A stretch of 64,000 nucleotides of DNA from Bettongia penicillata ogilbyi (GCA_023548195.1 JAJHZJ010000121.1:3596220-3660219), one strand, 5' to 3'. Shown: positions 12,111-24,045, counted from the first letter of the stretch. Numbers and translations are program-made. Notes: generated from the letters alone by a model not told the origin.

Positions 12111-12262
12111 ATCCCTGACCATAGTGGGTCATCCTGACTTTTGTCATGTCATTGGACTTCAATGACTGGAGGAGAGAGTGAGGCTGAACACTTTACACAA
12201 CTCTATCTCACTTAAATCCAATTCACAAGCAAGTCAAGCCTTGGCCCTCTTCAAAATGAAGG
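12110..12262 (+). mobile_element. RTE-ended SINE fragment
   Basis: GGTCATCCTGACTTTTGTCA, GGAGAGAGTGAGGCTGAACA and AAAATGAAGGATGAACAGCA follow the order of the 3' half of the full copies. Decayed. Confidence 0.55.
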
Positions 12263-12470
12263 ATGAACAGCAGGCAGAGAATTCTAGGGATGGAGTCTGC
12301 TGGAGTCGGTTACATGAAGAAGGCATTTGAACTAAATCTTGAAAGAAATCTGGTCTACCAAGAGGCCGGGATGAGGAGAGAGTACATTTCAGGGATAAGG
12401 GATAACTGGTTTAAACGTACTATAAGAGGGAACAGAGTTTCATTTCTGAGGAACAGTAAGAGGTAATTGA
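12250..12470 (-). mobile_element. L2-like fragment
   Basis: GAAGAAGGCATTTGAACTAA and GAGAGTACATTTCAGGGATA parallel the L2-like sequences at 5840-6200 and 40100-40180 (GGGACTTAAAAGAAGCC, AGAACATTCCAGGCATGG). Short and decayed. Confidence 0.5.
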
Positions 12471-12479
12471 TAACTGATA

Positions 12480-12748
12480 ATATAATGGATAATTGATAAC
12501 ACTTGTGTAGCACTTTAAGGTTTGCAAAGTATTTTACAAATAGCTCATTAGATCTTCACACCAATCCTGGGAGGTAGGTGCTATTACTACCTATTACTAC
12601 CTGTCTCATTTTTACAGAAGAGAAACGGGGGCAGAGATTAAATGATTTGTGCGTGGTCACCCAGTTGCTAAGTGTCCAAGGCTGGATTTAAACCTGAGTC
12701 TTCTTATTCCATGTCCAGTGCTCTATCTACTATACCACCTAGCTGCCC
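12480..12748 (-). mobile_element. MIR-like SINE / SINE composite
   Basis: TAGCACTTTAAGGTTTGCAA, CACACCAATCCTGGGAGGTA, GTGGTCACCCAGTTGCTAAG and the head remnant TACTATACCACCTAGCTGCC. Confidence 0.75.
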
Positions 12749-13149
12749 ATTTATCATGTCCTTTCCCCAGCCAACTTTGGACTTGTTTTCGACTCATTTT
12801 TGCTCCTGCTACAGTGTACGAAATGACTTTACATCTTTTAACAGAGGAGTTTGTTAGATGAGCACATGCCTTATTTGGTGTATGTGTATGTTGACTGTTA
12901 CTATTTACTTCAATAGGAACTGGAGGACAGGGGCTGATGGAATGCATTCTTCCTCTGGTAGGCTCCCATGACAGTTCCCATTTTGGCTGCTGTACATGAG
13001 GGTTAGAGACTGTAGGTGTTGAGTGGGAATTGTTCTGAACTGGTACAATAATTTAGTCCTGTTATCGCAATCATTTATTCCATTAGTGGAATTTTGTACC
13101 TTTTTTAAAAACATGAATTTAACAGTATTGGAAAATATTAGTCTAAAGT

Positions 13150-13310
13150 TCTTGCAGTATCTGAGAAAAAACACCAAACTTGGAGTCAAAAGTCTTGGGT
13201 TTGAATTCTAGCTCCGCATCTTACTTTTTGACAGCTTCGATGAATTACTTAATCACTCTGAACATCTGCTTCTTCATTAGTGAAGCAATGATACCTCTAT
13301 AGTCTAGTCC
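13150..13310 (+). mobile_element. MIR-like SINE
   Basis: GGGTTTGAATTCTAGCTCCG followed by a decayed core and TTCTTCATTAGTGAAGCAAT. Confidence 0.55.
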
Positions 13311-13329
13311 TGCTGGCCAACTTTTACTT

Positions 13330-13500
13330 CTTATACATGATGCTCTGTCTCCCATCTCCATACATTTGCACAGGTTGTTCCCAGTGTCTAGAATATTCTC
13401 CTTCCTCACCCCTATCTCTTAGAATTCCTGGCTTCCTTTAACATTCAACTCAAATGCCACCTTCACGTTTCCTCTTCTTTATACTCTGCATGAATCTTGT
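13330..13500 (+). mobile_element. L3/CR1-like 3' fragment
   Basis: ATTTGCACAGGTTGTTCCCA, TAGAATTCCTGGCTTCCTTT and CAACTCAAATGCCACCTTCA match the same conserved order as at 51440-51900. Confidence 0.5.
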
Positions 13501-13509
13501 ATGTATCAG

Positions 13510-13698
13510 TGGATAGATTTTGCTGGGTCTGGAGTTAGTAAGAACCTGGACAAATCACTTTTGCTCTTTCTCTCTAATTTCTTCAACTGTAAACTTAGGA
13601 TAACAATAGCACTTACCTCCTAGGGCTGTTGTTAGAATCAAAGGAGATAATAAAAGCACAGTACCTGGCACATAGGAAGCACTTCATAAGTCATTTAT
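13510..13698 (+). mobile_element. MIR-like SINE, ends at the TTCC repeat
   Basis: GGACAAATCACTTTTGCTCT, CTTACCTCCTAGGGCTGTTG, GTACCTGGCACATAGGAAGC. Confidence 0.7.
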
Positions 13699-13782
13699 TC
13701 TTCCTTCCTTCCTTCCTTCCTTCCTTCCTTCCTTCCTTCCTTCCTTCCTTCCTTCCTTCTTTCCTTCCTTCCTTCCTTCCTC
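13699..13782 (+). repeat. TTCC microsatellite
   Basis: About 20 TTCC units, one interrupted (TTTCC at 13760), directly after a MIR-like end. It yields a spurious Leu-Pro-Ser-Phe repeat ORF. Confidence 0.95.
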
Positions 13783-13879
13783 CATCAGAAACTGAAAGGG
13801 CCAATGAAGATTATCTTTTTTACTTTTCTCTTTGGGAAGAGCCAAAAACTAAACATTTTTAAGGCATTTTTTCTCTGGG

Positions 13880-14915
13880 ATGAATAGAGGGTGGGGCTTA
13901 AAGAACTGCAGAGTGTGAGAAAAGGAAAGTTAATTACCTGGATAGAAGCCTTTCTTCATGGTGGAATCTAGCTAGGTATCATTAGACAACTATGTACAAG
14001 TTGTTTCCTTTGTTAGAATGTAAGGATGAGGACTGTTTTCGCTTTTACTTGCATACTCAGTATTTCACACAGCCTTTGGCATATAGTAAATAATGCCCCC
14101 TGATCTTACCTCAAAGAGTTGTTTGGAGGAATAACTAAGAACCTATGGAAATGTTCTGTTATTGTAAAGCACTAGTTTAGCTCTTATTGTACTATTCCAC
14201 TCTCTTTCTGGTCTTCTCTGTCTTGAAAGATTTTGCTGAACCTTGAAAGTGGAAAAAGTTGGGAACTGTTCTGTAGCAGATTAATCATAGTTGAAACTGT
14301 TGTACCTTTAGCATTGCCAGAAGAATCATATGGAAACAATTTCAAAAACAAGGTTAAAACATGGTTTTATTCATGGAGTAATTCAGTAGCTTTATAAATG
14401 GAAAGTTTTAGAAGATTGAACTTTTGTTACTATATAACCTCCCTAGAGATCAAACTCTCTCTTGATGTATTGCACCTCAGACATGTTTTATTAAGATTCA
14501 AGTATTACACTCCTCTGACGAACCAGCTGTTAGTTGATTCATGGATCCCTAATTGCATATAATTTTCTCATATATACACTATAGGCTGCATTTCCCTTCG
14601 GTTCCATAATAATTAGGCTCATTGTCACGGATGCAACTTCCATCCAAGGGAATGCAGAAAAGGTAAGGATATGGAATACACTATCTCTATGCCTGTTATG
14701 TGAGGTGGGTTTTCTGCTTCATAGAATGCACCTGCCTTGGCCATTGTCTGGAGTTGCATCTTGGCAGAGAAATTGGGAAAATATCATAGGATCATACCAG
14801 CTAGTTACATTGTTGGGACAATATATTAAGTTTATATGCGATTTAAATCAATTGACACAGAACTGATGTATGATGTGCTACATGCATGAATAAAGTAGTA
14901 GTAATGATATTGTGT
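13880..14915. other. Intergenic stretch, nothing recognised
   Basis: No open frame above 60 codons, no repeat partner in the window. AT-rich and unique-looking. Confidence 0.6.
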
Positions 14916-14917
14916 GT

Positions 14918-15227
14918 GTGTGTTGTCCTTTGTTGCTGAAGAAGACCATGCCATCAGAGAAATAATGACATGACTTGCACTTGATTTTGTTTTGAGTGAG
15001 GGAGGGCTGGGCAGGTCACCAGCCTCACTTCTCCTCCAGAGCCATCTGAATCCAGTGACCAGATATTCATCAGGATGACTGGAGATGACCCAGGATGAGG
15101 CAATTAGGGTTAAGTGACTTGCCCAAGGTCACACAGCTAGCTAGTGAGTGTCAAGGGTCTGAGGTGAGATTTGAACTCAGGTCCTCCTGACTCCTGCACT
15201 GGTGCACTATCCACCACCTAGCTGCCT
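14918..15227 (-). mobile_element. tRNA-derived SINE with RTE-like 3' end, full length
   Basis: Reverse copy of the same family: TTGTCCTTTGTTGCTGAAGA at the 3' end (14929), CCAGTGACCAGATATTCATC in the middle and CCACCTAGCTGCC at the head (15214). A TG run precedes the 3' end. Confidence 0.88.
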
Positions 15228-15229
15228 CA

Positions 15230-16290
15230 GTAATAACAATAGCAATAATAGCAAAGAAGAGGATATAATGTTATTATAACTAATCCAATGTAGGGCCTGT
15301 TAAGTAGAGTAGATATTTCAATGGTTATATCATCCAAAGTATTAATGAAAATGTTTTTTATTTTTTACAAAGATATGCACTGGTGATCTTTTTTGCATAT
15401 TTGTTGATAATTGTTAGGTTCATAATAAAAAAGAAAAATCTCAAAGATAGGCATTGAAACACAAATTTGTTGGTGATAATTTCTTGGAGTCATTAAATTG
15501 GAATGTCTTGTTGATTTAGAGTAACATTAACACCAAGCTCTTGATGATAGGGTGTTTGTACTATAATAATAGAACATTTGTTTTTCAATAAAACAAGAAT
15601 ACTATTCCAATGTTTGCCAATTTCATCTAGAAAAATCCTGCCCTATTCTTCAATCTGTGGGATAAAATCATTTTCCAAAAATGCTCTGAAAAATCAACAG
15701 TATAAAATTCTTCTGCTTCTTTATCATAATTAAAATAGTGTGATGGATTTAAAGTTCCTTAAAATCTAGAATATACTGTCAGTTATAGGACAACTTCATT
15801 TAATCATTTATAACATACGTTATACCAATGAAGATGTTATTGACTTTTTCAGACAAGAGAGGGAACATGGGGGAAAAGATCCCAAGTGTAGCTAGTAAAT
15901 GTATATAAGTACATATGTAACAACATGTACACTTGCTGCTGACTTCTTCCTTTCCTACTAAGTGGCTCCCTCAGTTTTGTTCGTGTGTGCCCTGCAAGTT
16001 CAATTGCAAGGAAGCCTAGCCTTTACATAGAATGGCAAGATTGATTTTTTTTCCCTCTAGTCTTTCCAAAAGGAGAGAGTAGAAAGGAACCAAACAAACA
16101 ATGTACATCAGGTATGAAACAGTGATTTATTTCTTCAGCATAAAAGAAATGCAAAACCGCAAAGGACTTATAAATGTACGTTGACAAAAACTTAAACATG
16201 ATACAGTAACTTATAACTGTATTAAAACTGAGTCTAATAAGCCCATTAGTAGTATAAGATTCCCTCCTCATTGGTGAGGAACCCTGAGCC
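15230..16290. other. Intergenic stretch, AT-rich, nothing recognised
   Basis: The only notable ORF, 16023-16271 on the minus strand, has no recognisable domain and is not supported. Confidence 0.6.
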
Positions 16291-16800
16291 TGTGATATGG
16301 ACAGGGTGAGGTTGGCAAGAACAAGAGAGGGAGAGAGAACTTGATCTCTTCACTTGAAGGAGTCTCCTCAGGTCTCTGGGAGTCTCTTCGGGCTCTTTGG
16401 ATTCTGCACTCACTTTGAGAATTTCTGGCTCACAGCTTTGAAAGAAAAGATGGATGAGACCAAGCCCATTTCAGGATGTTGAAGGAAAAGCCTCTGCAAA
16501 GAAGTTGACATGAGTGGATCTGCAGTCTCCATCATGTCCCTGTTCTCAGCTTGCTACCACATAGCCTTTGGATGAATTCCCTTTGGGTGAGATTTAGAAC
16601 TTTCTGTCTTGACTGAACTGAGTTATCTTGCTCCCAATGGCATTCCTCCTTTCCTCTGTATTGTCTGGTTCATATTGCTATGTGTAATTTCTCTGATTTC
16701 TGTTTTACTTTTTGACTTGAATAAATGGACTTCTTTGCTATTTACTATGTGCGATCATTATGGAACTGGTGGGAAAAGAGTCAGACCTTAGATATAAAGC
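16290..16800 (+). mobile_element. Possible solo LTR or other non-coding repeat
   Basis: The region has a polyadenylation signal in GACTTGAATAAATGGACTTC (about 16716) preceded by 400 bp of non-coding sequence with mixed composition, which is LTR-like. No repeat partner in this window and no convincing TG...CA ends. Confidence 0.3.
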
Positions 16801-17578
16801 TTGGGATCCTGCTTCCCCCTCCAAAAAATTTATTACTGAACAGAAGTTTAGCTTAAACTCAAAAATCACATCCCTTGACTTAAAATAACATTTAAGGGAG
16901 AAGACAGATATAATTCTATCCTGATAAGCTCCCTCATTGAGGAGAGCAAAGTCACCAAGTTTCTGGTCCCAACCTCCTCTTGTGGCAGGAATTAAAGTCT
17001 CTCATGGAGAAGGCAGAGAGAGAAGATGCTAAGTTTGTTTATTCTATATACCTACAAGTGACACAATGACAGCCCTATCCTATAGGTAAGAGTCAACCCA
17101 TGTTACCTACTATTTTACTTTGCCAGTTTGCTGATACCTAAAATGCCAAAACATGAAGCATTTTGTAGGACTGTTGAATAAACAAGTATTTCAAATTCAC
17201 CTCAGCTTTTCACTGTTTCCGTTAAGTTCCTTATCTTCTGGCAAACCAGGCTGGCTAGGCACTGAACTCTTCCTTCTATTGGTGTCATCTCCTTCTGTAG
17301 AAGGCATCTCCAATTATGTAGATGGTATTGCCTCGAGGGACCCAGAAGCTATACCAGGATCAGTCTTTCATCACCTATGCTTGGAAAAGAAACACAAAGC
17401 AGAAGTTAGTCAAGCCTCACACTGAGATCCAGGCAGAAGTTGACTTAGGACACCATATGTGCTGGCTACCAAATATGAACAGTTTGCCATTTCTCCTAGG
17501 TCCCCTTTCCCATCTCTCCAGAGAGAAACTCAAAAATTTCTGACATATTTGGCAGATGGGGAAAGATGGCTATGGAGT

Positions 17579-17820
17579 AGTGGTATCAAACTCAAATAGA
17601 AACTACTAAACCATACACAAGGATCCCTGAATAGTACATAGTAACTTAGAAAACTATACATGTTTATGTATTTCTTTTTTTAAATGAAAACATCAACACA
17701 TTAAAATCAAATAATTCGGTTAATGCTGGTTCATGACCTCTGGTTCATGAGTATTGTGAGCTGATTGCTTCCTATGGACTACATGTTTGATACCTATGGA
17801 CCACATTTGACACCTCTGGT
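17579..17820 (+). mobile_element. MITE-like repeat with inverted ends
   Basis: Left GTGGTATCAAACTCAAATAG (17579); right GACCACATTTGACACCTCTG (17799). The ends are imperfect inverted repeats. The same family is at 37107-37256. Confidence 0.55.
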
Positions 17821-18139
17821 CTAAACCATGGGATTACTTTCTTCAAAGTTAACTAAGTGGCTCACTCAACTGGATCCTTGCCATTCTTCTCAACTTTCTA
17901 AAGTTATTATGGGGGTTTGGGGAGGTAGGGAGGAGGACAGAGACCAAGGAACCATTTAGGGTTTGCTGTATTATCTCAAAGAGATGAATCTTTCAATGCT
18001 GAATGAGCACAAGTGGCACACACAAAAGGATCGGGAAAAACCATATGCCATTCGGATTTCTGCCTCTTCTGACTGACAGAGTATCCCATTGAACTCTATT
18101 ATCTCTGGTTAGAATGATCCTTGAGGACTGGGGTGGTTC

Positions 18140-18228
18140 GGAACTTAATTTGAACTCCTGATTTCATCTCAAAGCAAGCCAAATCTCCCACGTGTCTATC
18201 TTCAGCAAAGAAGGACAAACACAGGCAA
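18140..18228 (+). mobile_element. RTE-ended SINE fragment, short
   Basis: CATCTCAAAGCAAGCCAAAT and AGCAAAGAAGGACAAACACA are the remains of the RTE-like 3' end. Confidence 0.5.
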
Positions 18229-19424
18229 TATAATTGCCTACAGTCTCCTCAGAGCTAGAGTTTGGCCAACTAGGGGGCATGAAGAATGAAATGATGTTAA
18301 TTCCAACATCTGCTCAAGCACATTCCTTTCCATATTAGACACTTCTGTATATAAATGTCCTTTACTACCTATGACCCACAACTGGGTAGTTACATAAGCA
18401 TACTCCCATAAAATTTCTTTCTTCATACATAATGTCCCTGCTTCTCCTCCCAACATATCCATCCCAACAGATTATGAAATGTGAAATTGCCCACATGTTC
18501 CTGCCTATCATGAACTTGAACTCTTTGCACACAATCCTTTTCACCATAAAGTTCCAGGCATCCTGTACTCCAGAATGAAATAACGACTCTTTGCCTACCC
18601 TAGATTGAATAAATCAAGCTTAATTTGCCATAGTTCTCCAACGAGTGGGGAGGCAACAACAGAGTAATTTTGATATCCTAGGGTAGATCTTTCCTAGGGC
18701 AGAGAAACACAAAATTAGAGTTGTTGATATGTAAAACTTTGGTCAATCCAACAGGAACCCAATAATAATATGGTCCCTAGTAGATACCATTTGACATGAA
18801 ATGGAAATGAAAGAGAAAGGGTAAAAGAAAGACTAGAATTAAAGCTGTTCTAGTTTGTCAAGTCTCTGGGAATTTTTGCAATATTTTGACAGGTGTGTGC
18901 GGGGGAGGTTTTTGGACTTGTTTGTTTAATTGGCTGAAGGTTCTTGTAGATTATGTACTCAGCCATCATTTTATCTTGTCTTTAAAAAGATTGCATAAGA
19001 TGCACAGAAGGAAGCTAAGGAGAAGGGGCAGTGGTGAATTCAGAAAAGCAAAGATCCAAGTAGAAATGGGTGAATGAGAACATTGCAAAGAACAGAATGA
19101 AGTTATCAAAAGTTCTTGAAACAATGCTCTGAGTTTTGTTTTTTCTTTATCATATGTTCTAATTCTTATTCCGTATGACACACTGATTTTCTTTTCTATG
19201 GACAATTTTCACAAAGATGTAATTATTTCAGGGTATAGTGGCCCTAACATTTTAAATCATATTTTGCAAAGACTGATAGCCTTTTATTCAAAACTTGATT
19301 AAAAAGGATAAATGTATATAGTTTTCCAAGATTTTTTTAATGGAATTATAAACCTCTATGAGGTTTTTTTTAAAAAAAACCTTGATTGATATGTTCTATG
19401 CTAGGCGACTTGAAAAAAAAAATC

Positions 19425-19675
19425 TCCTTAGGGTAGTAGATGAACTGGATTTGGAGTTAGGAATCAAATCCCAGCTTGAATACATAATAGTTTTGTGACC
19501 ATGGGCAAGCTGCTTACTTCTCTCAGCTTTGGTTTCCTCATCTATAAAATGGGGATAAAAATACCTATGTTATGTACCTAATAGATTTTTTTTTTTGGTT
19601 AGGCTCTAATTAGATAATGAGTATAAAGTATATCATAAATGTTAAAGCACTATGTAAATGTCAGTTATTGTTTCT
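19425..19675 (+). mobile_element. MIR-like SINE
   Basis: TTTTGTGACCATGGGCAAGC, TTTCCTCATCTATAAAATGG, and the 3' end TAAAGCACTATGTAAATGTC. Confidence 0.8.
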
Positions 19676-19679
19676 TCCA

Positions 19680-21440
19680 AGCTTCAATTATGTCAGAAAG
19701 CAGTTTGGAAACCCTGATGTATCTGGGAAAACTTGAATTCAAAAATCTTTTAAACTTATTTCATGTTCCTTCTTGATGAAGAGGAAATATGTCCTACTCA
19801 GTTGTTTTTTTTCCTACAGGTATCCAATCAACTTTCTGATCTTAGGATCACAGTTACCACCAATGTCGATGTTCACTAGTATATAGATTCACTAGTACAC
19901 AGATTTTTGTTAAAGCTAGAAATTGAATTGGGAGTTAGGGTCTCCCTTGAAGAAACAAGTAGAATGGAGCAGGTGTTGGCAAAGCATGTCAAATTGACTA
20001 GCAGAATGAATTTTCTGGGCCTCTCTCTCTTCTCCCAAGAGGAAAAGTGGCTATTTTGGGAGATGAGTAGCCCCAATTTACAGATTCACTTAAAAAATAA
20101 GGGGGAACGAATATATTTGTTTTGGTGCATGTGGTGCCTAAATTGTGTAAGTAAAGCAGAATGTGTTCCTAAGTCACATCTGGACCTTTTAAAAGATTTT
20201 TTTTCTCATCTACTCTTAGTTCATAACAGCACCCCGAATGTAGTAGGCATTCAGTTAGTAACCTTGAATGAACAAACAAGGAAATAAATCTGTGCTAGTT
20301 CTTTGTGGTCTGCCAACATAAGCAAATAAAAATCCCAAAGCAACTTTGACAGTCTGTTTTCTTTGGTGATGTCTTGAATATGCAATACCCACACAGAAAT
20401 AATAACTGATTTGAAATCATAACTGGAGATACTTTAATAAGTTCAAAACGTACCTATATCATAAAAACTTACAAATTGTCTATTACTTTCTCATTAGTTT
20501 CAGAGTAGAAGGGATTAGAGTATAGAGTGAACCACTGTAAAATGATGACTTTTAAAAGTCACTCCCTAAATAATAACAATAGTAAGAACAATTATCATTG
20601 TTATTTTAAAGAACTTTTAGATTCTTTTAAATTTAAAGAACATTGGGATCCCTTTTGGGTTTTCTGGGCAAAGATACTGGAATGGTTTGCCATTTCCTTC
20701 TCTAGCTCATCCTACATATGAGAAAACTAAGGCAAACAGGGTTAAGTGACTTCCTATGACCACACAACTAGTAAGTGTAGATAACTTACTTTAGCATTAT
20801 GGCTTCTCTAAATACAATTACTTATACAAAGCATCAGATTTCAAACTTTTTAAAACTTTAAAAGGAATCATTTTCACAATATAGTACAGTCAACACTCAC
20901 TTGTCCTAGAGCTCATAATCCAGTTTGTGGATTCTTTAAATCCTTTGCTAATTCTTATTTGCTCTCCTGCTGTTTGCCCTTTGGCCATTTCAAGGGTTAT
21001 TAGCACCTGCCCCAGAAGATAGGAAAGGGGGAATGAACTTCCAAATTTGTACTATTTTTAAAGTGCTTTATATGAAGGTTTACTAAGGAAAGAGTTGAAA
21101 ACAAATTAATAAAATGATGGTTTTGGATTGCCTATCATGAAAAAGTATGAAAGGAATATTTCATTATAGGAATTTATAAATCAGATTATAGCACTCAACA
21201 TTTTTTCTTTCTTTTTTTTTTTTTTAAGGAAGGGAGTACTTTCTTTTCTCAAGGTTCTGGGCAACATTACTTGTCTCAGTTCAGCTTTTTTTATGAGGGG
21301 AGGGTGTAAACAATGAAAAAACCTTGGTTGGGGAACCAAAATCAGATTTGTTGAGCTCTGTAACTTAACACAATGTGACTGCTACATTATCAGTCTTTGA
21401 AAGATTGGTGGTTTCCCTCTTATTAGGATTGGGGATTGTG
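19680..21440. other. Intergenic stretch with one MAR1-like fragment
   Basis: A 126-codon ORF at 19907-20287 is the longest open frame in this intergenic block but shows no recognisable domain, no splice structure and an antisense ORF of similar quality. Treated as chance. Confidence 0.55.
20630..20790 (+). mobile_element. MAR1-like SINE fragment
   Basis: GGCAAAGATACTGGAATGGT and TTTGCCATTTCCTTCTCTAG followed by AGGCAAACAGGGTTAAGTGA are the diagnostic MAR1-like core. Confidence 0.75.
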
Positions 21441-21461
21441 GTGTAGTATTCATGGATTTGC

Positions 21462-21768
21462 AGCTAGGTGTACAGTGGATACAGCACCAGTGCAGGAGTT
21501 AGGAGGACCTGAGTTCAAATCTCACTTCAGACATTTGACACTTGGGCAAGTGGGACCTTGGGCAAGTCACTTAACCCCAATTGCCTCCTCCTGGGTCATC
21601 TCCAGTCATCCTGATGAATATCTGGTCACTGGATTCAGATGGCTCTGGAGGAGAAGTGAGGCTGATGACCTGCCCAGCCCTCCCTCACTCAAAACAAAAT
21701 CAAGTACAAGTCATGTCATCATTTCTCTGATGGCATGTTCTTCTTTGGCAATGAAGGACAAACACACA
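21462..21768 (+). mobile_element. tRNA-derived SINE with RTE-like 3' end
   Basis: AGCTAGGTGTACAGTGGATA head, GAGTTCAAATCTCACTTCAG, TCATCCTGATGAATATCTGG, and GGCAATGAAGGACAAACACA end. A 14-bp region (GGGCAAGTGGGACCTT) is locally rearranged in the core. Confidence 0.88.
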
Positions 21769-21813
21769 CCTTTTTTAAATTAAAATATAGAAGTATATGT
21801 ATATCTCTGCATA

Positions 21814-21838
21814 CGTGTGTGTGTGTGTGTGTGTGTGT
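21814..21838 (+). repeat. TG microsatellite
   Basis: About 12 GT units, short and pure, after an AT/GT transitional sequence. Confidence 0.9.
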
Positions 21839-21959
21839 AAAAAGAAACAAGAATCCACTATTTGGGGGAGGGGGTGAGGCATTAAAAATCACTCTCCTCC
21901 TTTAGAAGTACTTCACCAGTAATGTATTAGTACAGTAAAGATTCAAAATCCAGCCACAG

Positions 21960-22190
21960 AGAGCAGTTAGGTGGTATCAGTGGATACAGTGCTGAATTGG
22001 CAGTCAGAAAGACCTGAATTCAAATGTGACTTCAGATACAGACACCAACCACGTGACTGACGTTGGGCAATCACTTAACTCACATTCTGTTTCCTCATTT
22101 GGAAAATGGGAATAATAGCAACTTCCTCACAGGTTTATTGTGAGGATCATATTAATCAACAAAAAGTGCTTTGTAAATCTTAACATGGTA
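21960..22190 (+). mobile_element. MIR-like / tRNA-derived SINE
   Basis: GAGCAGTTAGGTGGTATCAG head; GACCTGAATTCAAATGTGAC; CTGTTTCCTCATTTGGAAAA; AAGTGCTTTGTAAATCTTAA end. Confidence 0.7.
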
Positions 22191-22680
22191 TGTAAAATAT
22201 AGAAATGCCAGTTGTGCTGCACCTCTTTTTCCACACCCTAAATTTACAGATTTCTCAACCGGAGCTGTCTTTGAGATTCTGGAGTAACACATGCCCCAGG
22301 AAAAGCAGTAGTGGGGTCAGCCCTCCCTCAAGTCATTCTGGAGGCATTCACAGAGGCTAACCCTAATATAAAGTCTAAAGTCAGGGAGAAATATAGAAGA
22401 ATGAGCTCATAGAAAAAAAAGAACCCTACCATAATAATAGCTAGCATTTTTTTTTTTAACACCTGCCCAAAAAGTAAGTTTTAGAGAGCTGCCTGGGACA
22501 ATGAGAAGTTAAATGGCTTGCCCATGATCAATATAGGTGAGAGACAGGATTTGAACCTTGGTCTTCCTGATTCTATGGCCAACTCTCTCCACTAAAGGTT
22601 GGTTTCCTAGGCTACTACTGCATTGTTTGCTGACTATAAAAGTGGCCATAGTAAATTAGTAGACTTAATGCCAATTAGTA

Positions 22681-22752
22681 GGCAGCTAAGTGGTGAAGTG
22701 AATGAGTGTCAAGAAGTTAAAAGTTAGGAAGGTAGGAGTTAGAAAGACTCAT
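22681..22752 (+). mobile_element. MAR1-like SINE, left part, cut by the LTR
   Basis: Starts GGCAGCTAAGTGGTGAAGTG, the tRNA-derived head of marsupial SINEs, and stops after GTTAGAAAGACTCAT. Confidence 0.65.
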
Positions 22753-22754
22753 AA

Positions 22755-23494
22755 TGATGGGGTACTCAGGTGCTTGTGCTTGGACCCCAATTCCAAGATC
22801 ACAATTCTACCAAGCTTCAATACACTATCCCTGGTAGTTTTCTCCCCAGCCCAAGGACACTATGCCTAGAAATAACTCATGAGTCGGCCCCAGTAAAACA
22901 AACTATCTTTCCCCATCACAAGAATAAGCTGACCTCTGAAAAAACTCTCTTATACAAACATGACTATCTTATAACCACAGAATTACCATGTATTGATTCC
23001 AAAAGTAATCATATTCAGTCCTGAAGTCAAGCTATAGACATCAATTCTCAAAGCTTTCTTGCTACAGACGAAACAGAACAAAATTAAACCCCTGAAAAGC
23101 CCCTCCCCCTGGTTTCCAGTAGTGAATGACACCAGAAGTACCGCCTACTCATTGATAACAACTGTCTTTCACATTCCTCACTCAGAAAGTCCCTTGAAGT
23201 GTTTCATGTTTTCCTAACTGCAAAAAGCTTGGCTAATGTAGTCAAATGAAACTTTATTCTGGAGTGGCAGAGGGGTTAGTCTCTATTTTTCCTGTATAAG
23301 CTTTAGCATCATTCCTGTTAAGCTGTAAGTTCCTTAAGGAATGCAAGTTCCTTAAGGAGCTCTGCCTGCCATATTGGCATTACAATAAACCTTTGCCAAC
23401 TTGACTTAAAGAATGCTTGAATCTGTGAATTCATTCCAGATGACCCTGTCCAGCCCTCTGGTCCTTGGTGGGTCCCTGAACTTCTCAAACTGCA
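22755..23494 (+). mobile_element. Solo LTR of an endogenous retrovirus, inserted in a SINE
   Basis: About 740 bp starting TG and ending CA, with LTR-like order: a TATA-like box (GTATAAG, 23294-23300), a polyadenylation signal AATAAA at 23384-23389 in ACAATAAACCTTTGCC, and a U5-like end, GGTCCTTGGTGGGTCCCTGA. It splits a MAR1-like SINE into 22681-22752 and 23503-23710. No viral gene is attached. Exact ends and the short target duplication are uncertain. Confidence 0.65.
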
Positions 23495-23502
23495 TCAATC
23501 CT

Positions 23503-23710
23503 TGTGAGTTCAAATCCAGTCTCAGACACTTACTAGCTGTGTGACCCTGGGAAAGTCACTTTACCCTTTTTGCTTCAGTTGCCTCATCTGTAAAATGAGT
23601 TGGAGAAGGAAATAGGAAGCCATTCAAGTATCTTTGCTAAGAAAATCCTGAAGTGGAGTCATCAAGAGTCATATATAACAGAAAAAATATGAACAAAAAT
23701 AACAATGACA
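23503..23710 (+). mobile_element. MAR1-like SINE, right part
   Basis: Resumes with GTGAGTTCAAATCCAGTCTC (B box region), then the conserved core TAGCTGTGTGACCCTGGGAA, CATCTGTAAAATGAGTTGGA and an A-rich tail. Confidence 0.75.
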
Positions 23711-23854
23711 ATTATTCCACTAATTCCTACTGAAATTTAACTTTGACATTAAATTTAAAGAGTAATTATGACTGAGATGCATCAAGGCTAACTAAATCCA
23801 CCAATTTTCTTATTCTCTTGAGTTTTATTCTTTAGGAAAAGTCTGCTGGATCAA

Positions 23855-24045
23855 ACACCTGGGATGAAGATCTGGAAGGGTCTGTAGGGCTTACCTGATC
23901 CAACCCCCTCATTTTACAGAGAAGGAAAGTGAAAATCAGAGAGGTTAGTTGATTGATTTAAGGTTACCTAAATGGAAGTTAATAGGACGAGAATTCTAAC
24001 CCAAGTCCTTCCATCCTAAATCCAGTGTGTTCTTTTTGCTCTAAA
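23855..24045 (-). mobile_element. MIR/MIR3-like fragment
   Basis: CCAACCCCCTCATTTTACAG, GATTTAAGGTTACCTAAATG, and TCCTAAATCCAGTGTGTTCT. Confidence 0.55.

Larger units (their letters stand above)
16800..19425. other. Intergenic stretch, mostly unrecognised
   Basis: Apart from the MITE-like element (17579-17820) and a SINE remnant (18140-18228) I see no gene. ORFs at 17153-17543 and 18238-18547 overlap in different frames and have no family match. Confidence 0.55.

Noticed and set aside
13699..13782. CRISPR-like or other programmed array
   Set aside because: The tandem arrays here are simple microsatellites or one minisatellite with no spacers; eukaryotic context.
13629..13862. 77-aa ORF with Leu-Pro-Ser-Phe repeats
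   Set aside because: Translation of the TTCC microsatellite.
19907..20287. 126-aa plus-strand ORF as a possible gene
   Set aside because: No domain, no splice context, overlapped by an antisense ORF, and lies in AT-rich intergenic DNA; chance is the simpler reading.
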